NCBI RefSeq assembly: GCF_025567045.1
Contig: NZ_JAOQJK010000006.1
Span: 175,816 to 239,815 of the forward strand
Reading direction: 5' to 3'
DNA from: Barnesiella propionica
GTDB taxonomy: Bacteria > Bacteroidota > Bacteroidia > Bacteroidales > Barnesiellaceae
DNA: 64,000 bases
Shown: piece after piece, positions 55,087 through 62,899 of the stretch
How positions within the stretch are numbered: the stretch's first letter is position 1
Layout of the letters: each line of letters begins with the position of its first letter
The notes under the pieces: generated by a model
Seen by the model: only the letters and a program-made list of their open reading frames with translations
Told to the model about the DNA's origin: nothing
Database searches by the model: none
Position numbers and translations under genes: made by a program

Positions 55087-56000
55087 CGAATATCCCTGAT
55101 ATCATAAGGAGTCTGTTGATAAACGAAATAGTTCAGCCAATTAGTGAAAAGCAGATTGGCATGTCCCCGCCAACGAACCAGCGGACCTTTTTCCGGATCA
55201 TCCCCGATATAATAATGACGAGGGACCGCAATGTCAACTCCTTTCGCTATATCGCGTTTATATTCATTATCAAGAGTGCCTGCGGAATATTCCGAATGTC
55301 CTGTAATAAAAAACTCCCGTCCACCCCGGGCCATAACCATATAGACACCCGATTCTTCGCTTTCGGAAAGAATCGTCAATTCCGGAACCTTTGCTATATC
55401 ATCATGTCTCACTTCGGAAAAACGGCTGTGAGGGACATAAAACTCATCGTCAAATCCTCTGAAAATAGGATTCTGGCAATCATACACCTTATGTCTGAAC
55501 ACCCCGAACATTTTTTCCTCCAACGAATACTTGGGAACCCGGTAAAAATGATACAATCCGGCTAAAGCAGCCCAGCAAATATATAGCGTAGATGTAACAT
55601 GATGATGAGCCCAATCAAAAATATCCGTCAATTCGTTCCAATAATCGACATCTTCAAATTTCATCTGCTCCACCGGTGCTCCCGTAATAATCATGCCATC
55701 ATAGTTCTCATCCCTGATGTCTTCAAACTCTTTATAAAACATCTGTATATGTTCTATCGGAGTATTACGGGAAATATGCCCTGAAGTGCGTATAAAATCC
55801 AATTCAATCTGTAAAGGAGTATTGGATAAAAGACGCAACAAATCTGTTTCAGTCACTATTTTAAGAGGCATTAAATTAAGAATCAACAGCTTTAACGGGC
55901 GAATATCCTGAGAGGAAGCCCGCAAATCGTCCATCACAAATATATTTTCCGCTTTTAATAACTCAACGGCCGGCAAGGAAGCCGGAATTTTTACTGGCAT
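55083..56000 (-). CDS. metA: Homoserine O-acyltransferase MetA (Glu111, predicted acetyltransferase)
   Basis: Activates homoserine for methionine synthesis. The frame reaches 56081, but ATG 56000 (MPVKIPASLP) has an AGGA ribosome site and gives 305 residues, which also makes the catalytic residues fall at the family numbers: Cys142 in CWAALAGLY, His235 and Glu237 in TGHSEY. Residue 111 in GAPVE is Glu; in studied MetA proteins Glu111 goes with acetyl-CoA and Gly111 with succinyl-CoA, so acetyl-CoA is predicted. No SAM riboswitch is seen. Confidence 0.95.
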   Translation of the reverse strand: MPVKIPASLPAVELLKAENIFVMDDLRASSQDIRPLKLLILNLMPLKIVTETDLLRLLSNTPLQIELDFIRTSGHISRNTPIEHIQMFYKEFEDIRDENYDGMIITGAPVEQMKFEDVDYWNELTDIFDWAHHHVTSTLYICWAALAGLYHFYRVPKYSLEEKMFGVFRHKVYDCQNPIFRGFDDEFYVPHSRFSEVRHDDIAKVPELTILSESEESGVYMVMARGGREFFITGHSEYSAGTLDNEYKRDIAKGVDIAVPRHYYIGDDPEKGPLVRWRGHANLLFTNWLNYFVYQQTPYDIRDIR

Positions 56001-56027
56001 ATTTTCCTGTTTTTTAATTCGAAAGTA

Positions 56028-56035
56028 CAAAAGTA
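56028..56035 (-). promoter_or_regulatory. -7 element for metA
   Basis: Minus-strand TACTTTTG (plus-strand CAAAAGTA at 56028-56035) fits TAnnTTTG. The leader of about 20 nt leaves no room for a riboswitch. Confidence 0.4.
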
Positions 56036-56227
56036 CAAAAAAAAATTGATGCATAATCATGAAAAAAGCCGGCCTCATCAAAACACGCCTAAAACAATCT
56101 ATATAAACACATTACACACACAAGCACATATAGCACATACCCTAAAATAAGTTATTGTAAATATAAATGTAACAAAAACGCAACAAAAAATATATGTTAT
56201 AAAACATATTTTCTCGAGAATTGTTAT
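56036..56227. other. AT-rich divergent spacer
   Basis: Spacer between metA and the small-peptide unit, containing ACACA-rich runs (56105-56145). No gene or RNA recognised. Confidence 0.4.
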
Positions 56228-56235
56228 TATATTTG
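56228..56235 (+). promoter_or_regulatory. -7 element for the 44-residue peptide unit
   Basis: TATATTTG followed by C at 56228-56235 matches the phylum's -7 consensus. The -33 region is weak. Predicted transcription start near 56242. Confidence 0.5.
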
Positions 56236-56255
56236 CAACGACAAAAGAATTAAAT

Positions 56256-56294
56256 ATGAACCGTTCTTCAAATGGTGAAGAACACAAAAGCTGA
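56256..56294 (+). CDS. Possible 12-codon leader ORF containing a hairpin
   Basis: ATG 56256 reads MNRSSNGEEHKS and stops at TGA 56292-56294, 5 nt before the next ATG. Inside it GTTCTTCA (56263-56270) pairs perfectly with TGAAGAAC (56276-56283) around a 5-nt loop. It could be a leader peptide or simply a hairpin in the untranslated region. Confidence 0.3.
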   Translation: MNRSSNGEEHKS

Positions 56295-56299
56295 AAATT

Positions 56300-56434
56300 A
56301 TGAATGAAGTATTAAATGAAATCTCTGGTTTACAGTATCAAATACAAAGATACCAGGCAATGAAAAACGGCACAATGTGTCAATTATTGTATGCAAAATT
56401 GCAAAAACTGATGGCTCTGAAAGCTGTCGCTTAA
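56300..56434 (+). CDS. Uncharacterised 44-residue peptide
   Basis: ATG 56300 to TAA 56432-56434. It starts MNEVLNEISGLQYQIQRYQA and ends QKLMALKAVA, with an NGTMCQLLYAKL middle. The pattern is amphipathic and helical with one Cys, no signal peptide and no double-glycine leader end. Evidence that it is real: it lies between a -7 element (56228) and a strong terminator (56471-56509) in an otherwise empty spacer and fills most of that transcript. I know no family for it. It precedes the exporter/PqqD/kinase operon by about 390 bp, but that operon has its own promoter, so a precursor role is only a possibility. A small regulatory protein is the other reading. Confidence 0.5.
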   Translation: MNEVLNEISGLQYQIQRYQAMKNGTMCQLLYAKLQKLMALKAVA

Positions 56435-56470
56435 TAGTGAAAAAATAATCTAAAAATAAAATCTGAGTGG

Positions 56471-56509
56471 AAAAGGCACCTTTGTATAAAAGCAAAGATG
56501 CCTTTTTTT
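56471..56509 (+). terminator. Terminator of the small-peptide unit
   Basis: AAAAGGCA-c-CTTTG (56471-56484) pairs with CAAAG-a-TGCCTTTT (56493-56506) with one mismatch, followed by a T run. Confidence 0.8.
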
Positions 56510-56527
56510 AATTCTTTTTTTCAGAAA

Positions 56528-56557
56528 AGGCTTTCCGGTCTCACGACCCAAAAGCCT
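56528..56557. repeat. Compact hairpin of unknown role
   Basis: AGGCTTT (56528-56534) with AAAGCCT (56551-56557) and inside it GGTC (56537-56540) with GACC (56545-56548) around a TCAC loop. No T run on either side. It lies between the small-peptide terminator and the exporter promoter. Confidence 0.45.
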
Positions 56558-56774
56558 CATTTAACCTAACCATGATAAATGTACATTGTAACATACCGCA
56601 ACCCTGGCTTGCCACAACTCTCTAAATAGAATATTATTATGTTTGTGTTTCTTATTTACAAAGAGAAACATTTACCCTTATTTTTCAAAACATATTAGAC
56701 GAATCAAGCTTTTTTCACTACAGAATGTAAGAAATAGACAATTAAAACAAATACAGTTTATCCGGAGCAAAAGC

Positions 56775-56806
56775 TTTTGTACTTTATATCATAATATATA
56801 TCTTTG
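56775..56806 (+). promoter_or_regulatory. Promoter of the exporter/PqqD/kinase operon
   Basis: TTTTG at 56775-56779, 19-bp spacer, TATCTTTG at 56799-56806: full match to the phylum consensus. The start of transcription near 56813 is about 15 nt before the ABC gene ATG. Confidence 0.7.
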
Positions 56807-56827
56807 TAACAACAACACATCTAAACG

Positions 56828-58531
56828 ATGCTTTCGTCCAAACTACGCACACTACTGAATATGCAGGGCAAGCGAAAGATTCTGCAATCGCTGGCCATAA
56901 TCCTTGCGACCGCGCTCTGTAATTTAATAGGGTTAGCTGTATTATTGCCGATACTTATCCTCATCCTCGACAATAATAATATCCTTACCAATCCTGTACT
57001 ATCATACCTATACCACAAAACAGGACTTGCCGATATTACATCATTTACTATAATCCTGTGTATATGCGTACTGGGGATTATATTATTAAAGAATATTTTT
57101 TATATTCTTCTGGTACAGAAACAAAGCCGCATATCTTTGTCTTTTTTCAGATTATACTCGACCCGGATGTATTCGACTTATCAGAATAAAGGACTGTTAT
57201 ATATTAAAAATCACAATACGGCTGAACTTATCAATAATGTAAACTCCGTATGCAGCAGATTGACCATGGGGGTTATATATCCATTATTCAATATGACAAG
57301 TGAAACCATACTCCTGATAATCATTACCGCCGGTTTATTGTGGTACAATGCATGGGTCGTATTACTTATCATGTGCATTATGGTTCCGGTGATACTTATA
57401 AACACTCTGTCCATTAAGCCCAGACTCGTGGAAAACGGTAAAGAAGAAAATAGATTACAAATATCCCAGAACAAAATCATGATGGAGTCTTTCCGGGGTT
57501 ATGCCGAAATAGAAATCAATAACGCCCGTCCATTCGTCTTTAATCAATATAAAGAAGGGCTAAAAAAACTAAGTCGTTGCCGGACCCGCTCGGCAGTTTT
57601 AAGTGCCATGTCGGGTCGTTTCTCTGAAATAAGTCTTATTAGCGGAACAATCGTGTTTATAATTTTCTGCATATTATCGGGGAAAGAGCTTTCATCCATG
57701 AAAATGATGTTCGGCGTATTTGCCCTGGCAGCTTACCGTATAGTACCGGGCATCAATACTTTATCGGGATTATGGCTAACGATAAAACGAAACAGTTATG
57801 CCATAGATATTGTAGCGGACACTATCAGGGATGATCCGGAAGAAATTCCTTCGAGTATAGAGAACATCCCTTTTTCGAAACAAATTAAAATAAACGATCT
57901 TTGTTTCTCCTATGACGGTGAACATCCTGTGATACAACATTTAAATATCACCATTTTCAAAGGAGAAAAAATAGGTTTTAAAGCTCCTTCCGGAACAGGA
58001 AAAACTACTTTATTCCATCTACTCATGGGACTATATACTCCTCAAAAAGGAAATATAACGGTAGATAATACAAATATAACTCCCGAAAATATAAGCGTAT
58101 GGCAAAAGCAATTGGCCTATGTATCTCAGGAAGTATTCATTCTGGATGCTTCACTGGCTGAAAATATAGCATTAGGGACAAACCGTGAACGTATAGACCG
58201 GGAAAAAATAGAACGCGTCATAGAAATGGCATCGTTAAGCGACTTCGTACATAATTTACCTAACGGACTTGAGAGTAACCCGGGTGAATTCGGTTGCCGC
58301 CTGTCGGGAGGTCAACGGCAGCGAATAGGCATAGCACGTGCTTTATATAAAGACGCATCTGTATTATTTTTTGACGAGGCAACATCGGCATTGGATAATG
58401 AAACGGAATGGGAAATCAACAAATCAATCAATCATCTTGCTGCAGAAAACAAGGAATTAACTATATTGATAATAGCACACAGAGAAAGCACGTTATCTTA
58501 TTGCGACCGAATTATAAATCTATCGAAATGA
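56828..58531 (+). CDS. ABC exporter, fused permease/ATPase
   Basis: A 567-residue half-transporter. Six membrane helices lie in the first 320 residues; the ATPase has Walker A APSGTGKTTL (386-395), signature LSGGQ (492-496), Walker B VLFFDEA (512-518) and the switch His in IIAHRES. There is no N-terminal C39 peptidase domain. The layout resembles PglK/MsbA-like exporters and the D-type exporters of lasso-peptide loci. It heads a five-gene operon; its stop shares ATGA with the next start. Cargo is unknown, presumably a product handled by the downstream genes. Confidence 0.92.
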   Translation: MLSSKLRTLLNMQGKRKILQSLAIILATALCNLIGLAVLLPILILILDNNNILTNPVLSYLYHKTGLADITSFTIILCICVLGIILLKNIFYILLVQKQSRISLSFFRLYSTRMYSTYQNKGLLYIKNHNTAELINNVNSVCSRLTMGVIYPLFNMTSETILLIIITAGLLWYNAWVVLLIMCIMVPVILINTLSIKPRLVENGKEENRLQISQNKIMMESFRGYAEIEINNARPFVFNQYKEGLKKLSRCRTRSAVLSAMSGRFSEISLISGTIVFIIFCILSGKELSSMKMMFGVFALAAYRIVPGINTLSGLWLTIKRNSYAIDIVADTIRDDPEEIPSSIENIPFSKQIKINDLCFSYDGEHPVIQHLNITIFKGEKIGFKAPSGTGKTTLFHLLMGLYTPQKGNITVDNTNITPENISVWQKQLAYVSQEVFILDASLAENIALGTNRERIDREKIERVIEMASLSDFVHNLPNGLESNPGEFGCRLSGGQRQRIGIARALYKDASVLFFDEATSALDNETEWEINKSINHLAAENKELTILIIAHRESTLSYCDRIINLSK

Positions 58532-59019
58532 CTCCTGTACTGAAGAAACCGAATGAAATATTGCTGGAACAAGTAAACGAGCTGATTCTTGCCGGACATC
58601 ATGTTCATCTACGGGTAAAAGGTATAAGCATGACTCCTACCCTGTTAAACGCAAGGGATATCGTCGAACTGGCACCCTGTAAAAAAAACAGATTGAAACG
58701 TCGGGATATTGTTTTATTCCGTTATAATGACCGGATTCTTTTACACCGTATTGTACGAAAAAACAAGAAAGGTCATTATAAAATATCAGGAGACGGCAAC
58801 TGTTCAGGTTATGAATATGCCACTCCGAAAGATATCATAGCACAGGTCGTAAAAATAAAAAAAGAAAACAAAAATATAGACTGTAACCATTTGCTATGGC
58901 ATATTTATTCTGAAATTTGGTTACTTTTACGGCCGGTACGGCGATATTTACTTTATGCGGGAAGATCTTTCTACAAACACTTAAATCACAAACGATATGA
59001 AAATAAAGAAAGGATATAA
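58528..59019 (+). CDS. S24/S26 signal peptidase-like protein
   Basis: A 163-residue protein with the S26 fold. The nucleophile region is VKGISMTPTL with Ser34; ILLHRIV places a His at 73, as in the Ser-His (SipW/Sec11) type; then YKISGDGNCSG (85-95). The C-terminal part (about 118-150) is moderately hydrophobic and basic rather than a clear anchor. It would cut an exported peptide or act as a dedicated processing protein of this operon. Start at ATG 58528, overlapping the ABC stop; a longer frame from 58408 lies inside the ABC gene and is rejected. Overlaps the PqqD gene by 23 bp. Confidence 0.85.
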   Translation: MTPVLKKPNEILLEQVNELILAGHHVHLRVKGISMTPTLLNARDIVELAPCKKNRLKRRDIVLFRYNDRILLHRIVRKNKKGHYKISGDGNCSGYEYATPKDIIAQVVKIKKENKNIDCNHLLWHIYSEIWLLLRPVRRYLLYAGRSFYKHLNHKRYENKERI

Positions 59020-59266
59020 GACCAGGCAGGTAGCCGGAGAGTGCCTGGTCGTTGCACCGGGAGACCTGCACGTCGATTTTACACGTATTATCTCCTTGAA
59101 TTCCACATCGGAATGGTTATGGAATTCTATCATCGGAAAAGAATTTAATACCGAAACCATTATTGATTTGCTATGTGAACAATATAATGTATCGAAAGAC
59201 GAAGCGGAAAAAGACAGTAAAAACTGGATCGAACAACTTCGCCAAGCACAGCTTATCGAAGAATGA
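58997..59266 (+). CDS. PqqD-like peptide-binding protein
   Basis: An 89-residue protein of the PqqD/RRE type: winged-helix-like beta hairpin LVVAPGDLHVDFTRIISLN and the hallmark SEWLWNSIIGK, then a helix with TIIDLLCEQYNVSKDEAEKD. In RiPP pathways such domains bind the leader of a precursor peptide. Here it is a separate protein between the peptidase-like and nucleotidyltransferase genes, with overlaps on both sides. This is the best clue that the operon handles a ribosomal peptide. Confidence 0.88.
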   Translation: MKIKKGYKTRQVAGECLVVAPGDLHVDFTRIISLNSTSEWLWNSIIGKEFNTETIIDLLCEQYNVSKDEAEKDSKNWIEQLRQAQLIEE

Positions 59267-60390
59267 AAGAAAAAGGGTTGATAACGGCTTATAAAAATCG
59301 GGCAAAAGAACTGCTCCCCATCTTATTAGTATCTGTTTTATGGGATAAACCGGTCGATGAGAATCATTTCATGGACATGAATGATACTCTATGGAATGAA
59401 ATTATTTCCATATCCGGACAACATGGCGTACTTGCTTTGGCTTTCGATGCTATGCTGACACTTCCAACTGAATTACAACCATCCCGTATCATCAGACTAC
59501 AATGGTTCAATATGGTTTGTCAGGTAGAAAATTTCAACGAACGGATTTACCGGGTAATTTTTTTACTAGACAAGTTGTTTACAGACGCCCATATCCCCTA
59601 TATGTTATTAAAAGGAATCGGAATTGCATCTTATTATCCTGTCCCGGAACATAGGTCCAGCGGCGATATAGATATATTTGTCCCGGAAAATGCAGAAAAA
59701 GCTATTAAAATAATAAAAAATGCCGGTGCGGTTCCCGACCATGATACGAAACGGCACTGTTGTTTATTCATTAACGGGGTGACAGTGGAAATCCATAGAT
59801 ACTGCATAGGGACAAAAGACAGAATGTTAGACAAACGTTACCAAATCATAAGCAAACGGTTATTAAAATATCCCCCACATCATATTCTTCTGCAAGACCA
59901 TGTAATTCCTGTTCCGCCGATAATGTTTGATGCCTGGTTTTTACCTATGCATCTCATGCACCATTTCATCTATGTGGGTATAGGACTAAGGCATCTCTGT
60001 GACTGGATTATATTTCTGCGCCGTTATTCAGAAAAAATAGATAAACGAATTTATGCGGCCGATATGGAATATATCCACATGATGCGTATTACCCGGGCAT
60101 TCGGGCATATCCTTACGGAGAAACTCGGGCTACCAGCCGATATGTTTCCTATCGGGCTGACTAATGACATAAAAGAAAAAAATGATGCCCGCCGCATTTA
60201 CGAGAATATAATGTATGGAGGTAACTTCGGGCGCCATTTACGATTTTCAACAAATCGCAAAATCCTGAAATTGCCAACTAAATTTACCTCTTTACTGCGT
60301 TTTGCCGATTCACAATGGAAGCAACAGATGGTAGATCCTCTTTCGGGCATTCGAGTACTTATAGGAGGTCTATTCCCCAATTCACATTAA
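59263..60390 (+). CDS. NTP_transf_5 nucleotidyltransferase-family protein
   Basis: A 375-residue protein of the uncharacterised nucleotidyltransferase family (NTP_transf_5). The MLLKGIGIA (114-122) and RSSGDIDIFV (131-140) segments provide the GS/DxD-like catalytic pair Asp135 and Asp137; VTVEIHRYC gives a third acidic position. The C-terminal half is helical (MHLMHHFIYVGIGLRHLCDW). Homologues recur in lasso-peptide and other RiPP clusters together with HPr-kinase-like proteins, where nucleotidyl or phosphate transfer to the peptide is suspected. ATGA overlap with pqqD-like gene; 11 bp before the kinase gene. Confidence 0.88.
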   Translation: MKEKGLITAYKNRAKELLPILLVSVLWDKPVDENHFMDMNDTLWNEIISISGQHGVLALAFDAMLTLPTELQPSRIIRLQWFNMVCQVENFNERIYRVIFLLDKLFTDAHIPYMLLKGIGIASYYPVPEHRSSGDIDIFVPENAEKAIKIIKNAGAVPDHDTKRHCCLFINGVTVEIHRYCIGTKDRMLDKRYQIISKRLLKYPPHHILLQDHVIPVPPIMFDAWFLPMHLMHHFIYVGIGLRHLCDWIIFLRRYSEKIDKRIYAADMEYIHMMRITRAFGHILTEKLGLPADMFPIGLTNDIKEKNDARRIYENIMYGGNFGRHLRFSTNRKILKLPTKFTSLLRFADSQWKQQMVDPLSGIRVLIGGLFPNSH

Positions 60391-60401
60391 ACTGAAAAAT
60401 T

Positions 60402-61280
60402 ATGCCGCAGTTCTGTATAGCAAATCATCGCTTCAAGATATTGACATCCGATCCGTATTTCATGGACGCCATGTATCCGTTCACCCCTTTTCGGATATCC
60501 GACGACGACAGACCGGACAATGATTTTTTATTTATCTTGCACCCCGAAGAAAATCTCGATCATATCGATATCGATACATTAATAAGAAAAGCCGATACGC
60601 AAGTAAAGCATATCGGTCAAGTTTCTATTCTGGAAAATACGGATAAAAGTATTCTAATTCAACATACATCCGATAATAAGGACCTCTTATTACTTTGGGA
60701 TAAAAACGACAATCATTTCTATTCCGACCTTTTATTAAAAGCCCCGCACGATCTGGCAAAATTGGATATGCAGATCATGCGTGCATTCAATTACGCAGCC
60801 CTTCGGGCCAATACTCTATTATTCCATTCATCTTGCATAGTAAAAGACAATAATGCCCGTCTTTTTCTCGGAAAATCCGGAACAGGTAAATCTACACATT
60901 CGGCTCTGTGGCTGGAGCATATACCAGAATCATATCTGCTCAATGACGACGTACCTGCCGTACGCATCTTACACAATGAAGTAATAGCCTACGGTACTCC
61001 CTGGAGTGGTAAATTGAATTGTTACAAAAACGAATCGGCTCCCGTTTCTGCATTTTTCAGATTATATCAGGGAAGAGAAAATACAATACAGAAGTTTACG
61101 GGGAAAGAAGCATTCATCCGTTTATATCCCTCTTGTGCTCCCGTATTCACCTGGTTTGAGGAAACTCAGGATCTGTATTGTAATTTCTTATCCGAGCTAA
61201 TTACCCGTATCAAAGTATACGAAGTACATTGTCTGCCCGATAAAGCAGCGGCACTCATGACTTTCGATGTATCGAAATAA
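60402..61280 (+). CDS. HPr-kinase/phosphorylase-like kinase
   Basis: A 292-residue protein with the C-terminal HprK fold. Walker A LGKSGTGKSTHS (156-167), LLNDDVPAVR (179-188) with Mg-binding Asp residues, and YGTPWSGK (197-204), a segment recalled from lasso-peptide kinases. The N-terminal 130 residues form a separate beta-rich region. There is no HPr gene nearby, so a sugar-PTS role is unlikely; phosphorylation of a peptide or small molecule is likelier. Last gene of the operon, 9 bp from the convergent prophage-like genes with no terminator seen. Confidence 0.87.
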   Translation: MPQFCIANHRFKILTSDPYFMDAMYPFTPFRISDDDRPDNDFLFILHPEENLDHIDIDTLIRKADTQVKHIGQVSILENTDKSILIQHTSDNKDLLLLWDKNDNHFYSDLLLKAPHDLAKLDMQIMRAFNYAALRANTLLFHSSCIVKDNNARLFLGKSGTGKSTHSALWLEHIPESYLLNDDVPAVRILHNEVIAYGTPWSGKLNCYKNESAPVSAFFRLYQGRENTIQKFTGKEAFIRLYPSCAPVFTWFEETQDLYCNFLSELITRIKVYEVHCLPDKAAALMTFDVSK

Positions 61281-61289
61281 CATTATTCT

Positions 61290-61706
61290 TTAGTTTTTGG
61301 AAACTTTACCGATAAAAATCATTAAACATACCCCCCCAATTCCCAGCGTCCACCAGCACCATCCAGGAACATGCTCCCGGTAAACTGTATCCCCTTTCAC
61401 CGGGTAACCTACCGAATCATGCACAAAAAAATAGTAAACCTTCCCCGGTACTGTCACCGGTGAATCCTTAATATTAAGCGAATGTGACAATTTACCATTT
61501 ATTACTCCGGCCCAGCTCTCTGCATACTGGTTTGCCAGATAGCTCACCGTATCTTCTGTCACTACGCTATCCCGATAGGGAACCAACTGCGTCTCCACCA
61601 ACGTATCTGTTTCTTTTGCAATCTGTGTGCGTATTGTTGGAATATAAACCGTCCGAGTACAGGACACGGCAAACAAGAGAATAACAAGATATAACAGTCC
61701 CTTCAT
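61290..61706 (-). CDS. Prophage-type lipoprotein with C-terminal membrane helix
   Basis: A 138-residue protein with a lipobox LFAVSC (Cys16), a beta-rich middle and a C-terminal hydrophobic helix (about 113-131). Being directly after an endolysin-like gene, it could be a spanin-like lysis protein, or an anchor or modulator. No family recognised. Its start overlaps the upstream gene by 4 bp. Confidence 0.6.
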   Translation of the reverse strand: MKGLLYLVILLFAVSCTRTVYIPTIRTQIAKETDTLVETQLVPYRDSVVTEDTVSYLANQYAESWAGVINGKLSHSLNIKDSPVTVPGKVYYFFVHDSVGYPVKGDTVYREHVPGWCWWTLGIGGVCLMIFIGKVSKN

Positions 61707-62095
61707 AATTTCAAGAATTCTCTCCGGTTATTACCGGCCCGATAACTCACATGAATCCACGTTAAATTACTTTCATCTATTAACTGGTCAAACTCCATAT
61801 CACTTAATAAAGCCAGCAATTTGCGGTTTTCTTCCACAGTGCCACCCGTGATATCCGCCGCCTCACCTCTCAAATGCTGGCTCGTCGGTGTACCTCCTAC
61901 AGCCTTATTTAGTATCGGGCTGCGATAACCGCTGTTCACCCTGATTGGCTTCCCATATCTTTCGCGCAAAGGGTCAAGAATCTTTTCTGCCAAAGTAGAT
62001 AATCTCACTTTCACATCGCCCGGAGCCGTATTATCTATTCCTTTTTTACGCGCCGTATCACTTGCGCAAAGTTCCTGTATCGTAAAATATTTCAT
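61703..62095 (-). CDS. M15-type peptidase (phage endolysin-like)
   Basis: D-Ala-D-Ala carboxypeptidase-like Peptidase_M15_3 domain of 130 residues. The zinc-site segments are VNSGYRSPILN, SQHLRGEAADI (His and Asp ligands) and TWIHVSY (third His). ATG 62095 (MKYFTIQELC) matches the usual start; ATG 62122 adds nine residues and remains possible. No signal peptide; a holin or membrane protein would be needed for lysis. The upstream small membrane protein may serve. Confidence 0.88.
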   Translation of the reverse strand: MKYFTIQELCASDTARKKGIDNTAPGDVKVRLSTLAEKILDPLRERYGKPIRVNSGYRSPILNKAVGGTPTSQHLRGEAADITGGTVEENRKLLALLSDMEFDQLIDESNLTWIHVSYRAGNNRREFLKL

Positions 62096-62129
62096 GATTT
62101 TCTTTTCTTTAAATAAGTCCATTATTCAA

Positions 62130-62480
62130 TCAATAGTCGCTCGGAGGCTGTCGTTTATTGCAGCCTCTTATATCGCAACGTTTAATTTCAGCTTCTTTAT
62201 ACTCCAGTTCTTTCTCATGTAGCTTATGAATATAAGCTAATTTATCGGCTTGTTCTTGGCGTAACTCTATATATAACGCATCTATCTTGGCATCTCTTTG
62301 AGAAATACGTTCTTCCAGCCATGCCACTTGTTTTCGCTCGTTCTCGTTCTCTATACCGTCAACTGCAGCATCTTCTTTCCGTTCGTTCACTTTACGGGTA
62401 GACCAGAAAGTAACCAGCCATTCTACTGCTTTAAAACCGCCCATGGCTCCTAACACCGATAAAAGACTGTTCAGGTCCAT
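62130..62480 (-). CDS. Small prophage coiled-coil protein
   Basis: A 116-residue protein with a short hydrophobic N-terminus (about 4-28, LLSVLGAMGGFKAVEWLVTFW) and a long charged coiled coil (about 36-95). It ends in a Cys-containing basic tail. Typical of membrane-linked accessory genes beside phage lysis genes; could be part of the holin system. Function unknown. Overlaps the upstream gene by 10 bp. Confidence 0.6.
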   Translation of the reverse strand: MDLNSLLSVLGAMGGFKAVEWLVTFWSTRKVNERKEDAAVDGIENENERKQVAWLEERISQRDAKIDALYIELRQEQADKLAYIHKLHEKELEYKEAEIKRCDIRGCNKRQPPSDY

Positions 62481-62701
62481 AAATTTTTCACGAATATACC
62501 TCCAACAATACCTATCCCGTCAAAAAACAAATCCAGAAGACTATCACCGTACCTTTCAGGATATGCAATATTCCCCGATTCACGTCCCGCCGCCAACCCG
62601 ACAGCCACTTCCCAGCTTCCTAAAGACACGATAAAACAAACCGCCAGATGCAGCACCTTATCTGGCACATGACCCGTCACCCAGTTATACAACCGCCTCA
62701 T
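62471..62701 (-). CDS. Small prophage membrane protein (holin candidate)
   Basis: A 76-residue protein with DKVLHLAVCFIVSLGSWEVAVG (quoted in part: DKVLHLAVCFIVSLG), a first hydrophobic helix (about 15-37) and a second (about 54-72). The DK-x-LH start recalls YfiM/DUF2279-like small membrane proteins. Position between the tail protein and the endolysin suggests a holin-like role, by context only. Overlaps both neighbours. Confidence 0.55.
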   Translation of the reverse strand: MRRLYNWVTGHVPDKVLHLAVCFIVSLGSWEVAVGLAAGRESGNIAYPERYGDSLLDLFFDGIGIVGGIFVKNLWT

Positions 62702-62885
62702 AACTCACGATTATTTCGGTTTCTGTCTCTTCATAAACTTCTTTTCCTTCTGAAACCTCCGTAACGTCCGGGAAAACTACAAGCTTATAACCATGCTCAA
62801 GCAAGGTTTCTGCATTCGGATTAAACACGTTCCCTATGTGACCGGGGGCGGGAATTAAAACCCCGTTTTCCAATTTTGCATACAT
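62685..62885 (-). CDS. Small prophage protein, unknown
   Basis: A 66-residue acidic soluble protein (MYAKLENGVLIPAPG at the start; many Glu in the C-terminal half). Similar short proteins often follow tail-fibre genes in Bacteroides prophages. No function can be given. Overlaps the next gene by 17 bp and follows the large tail gene by 14 bp. Confidence 0.55.
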   Translation of the reverse strand: MYAKLENGVLIPAPGHIGNVFNPNAETLLEHGYKLVVFPDVTEVSEGKEVYEETETEIIVSYEAVV

Positions 62886-62899
62886 AATAAAACCTCTTT

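Noticed and set aside
56001..56227. SAM riboswitch in front of metA
   Set aside because: The -7 element lies about 30 bp from the start codon, leaving no room, and no conserved riboswitch core was seen.
56643..56858. 71-codon frame just before the ABC exporter, considered as a RiPP precursor
   Set aside because: Starts only at TTG, covers the exporter promoter and overlaps the exporter start in another frame.
56828..61280. Complete lasso-peptide cluster
   Set aside because: No asparagine-synthase-like cyclase, no transglutaminase-like protease and no precursor with a lasso core were found.
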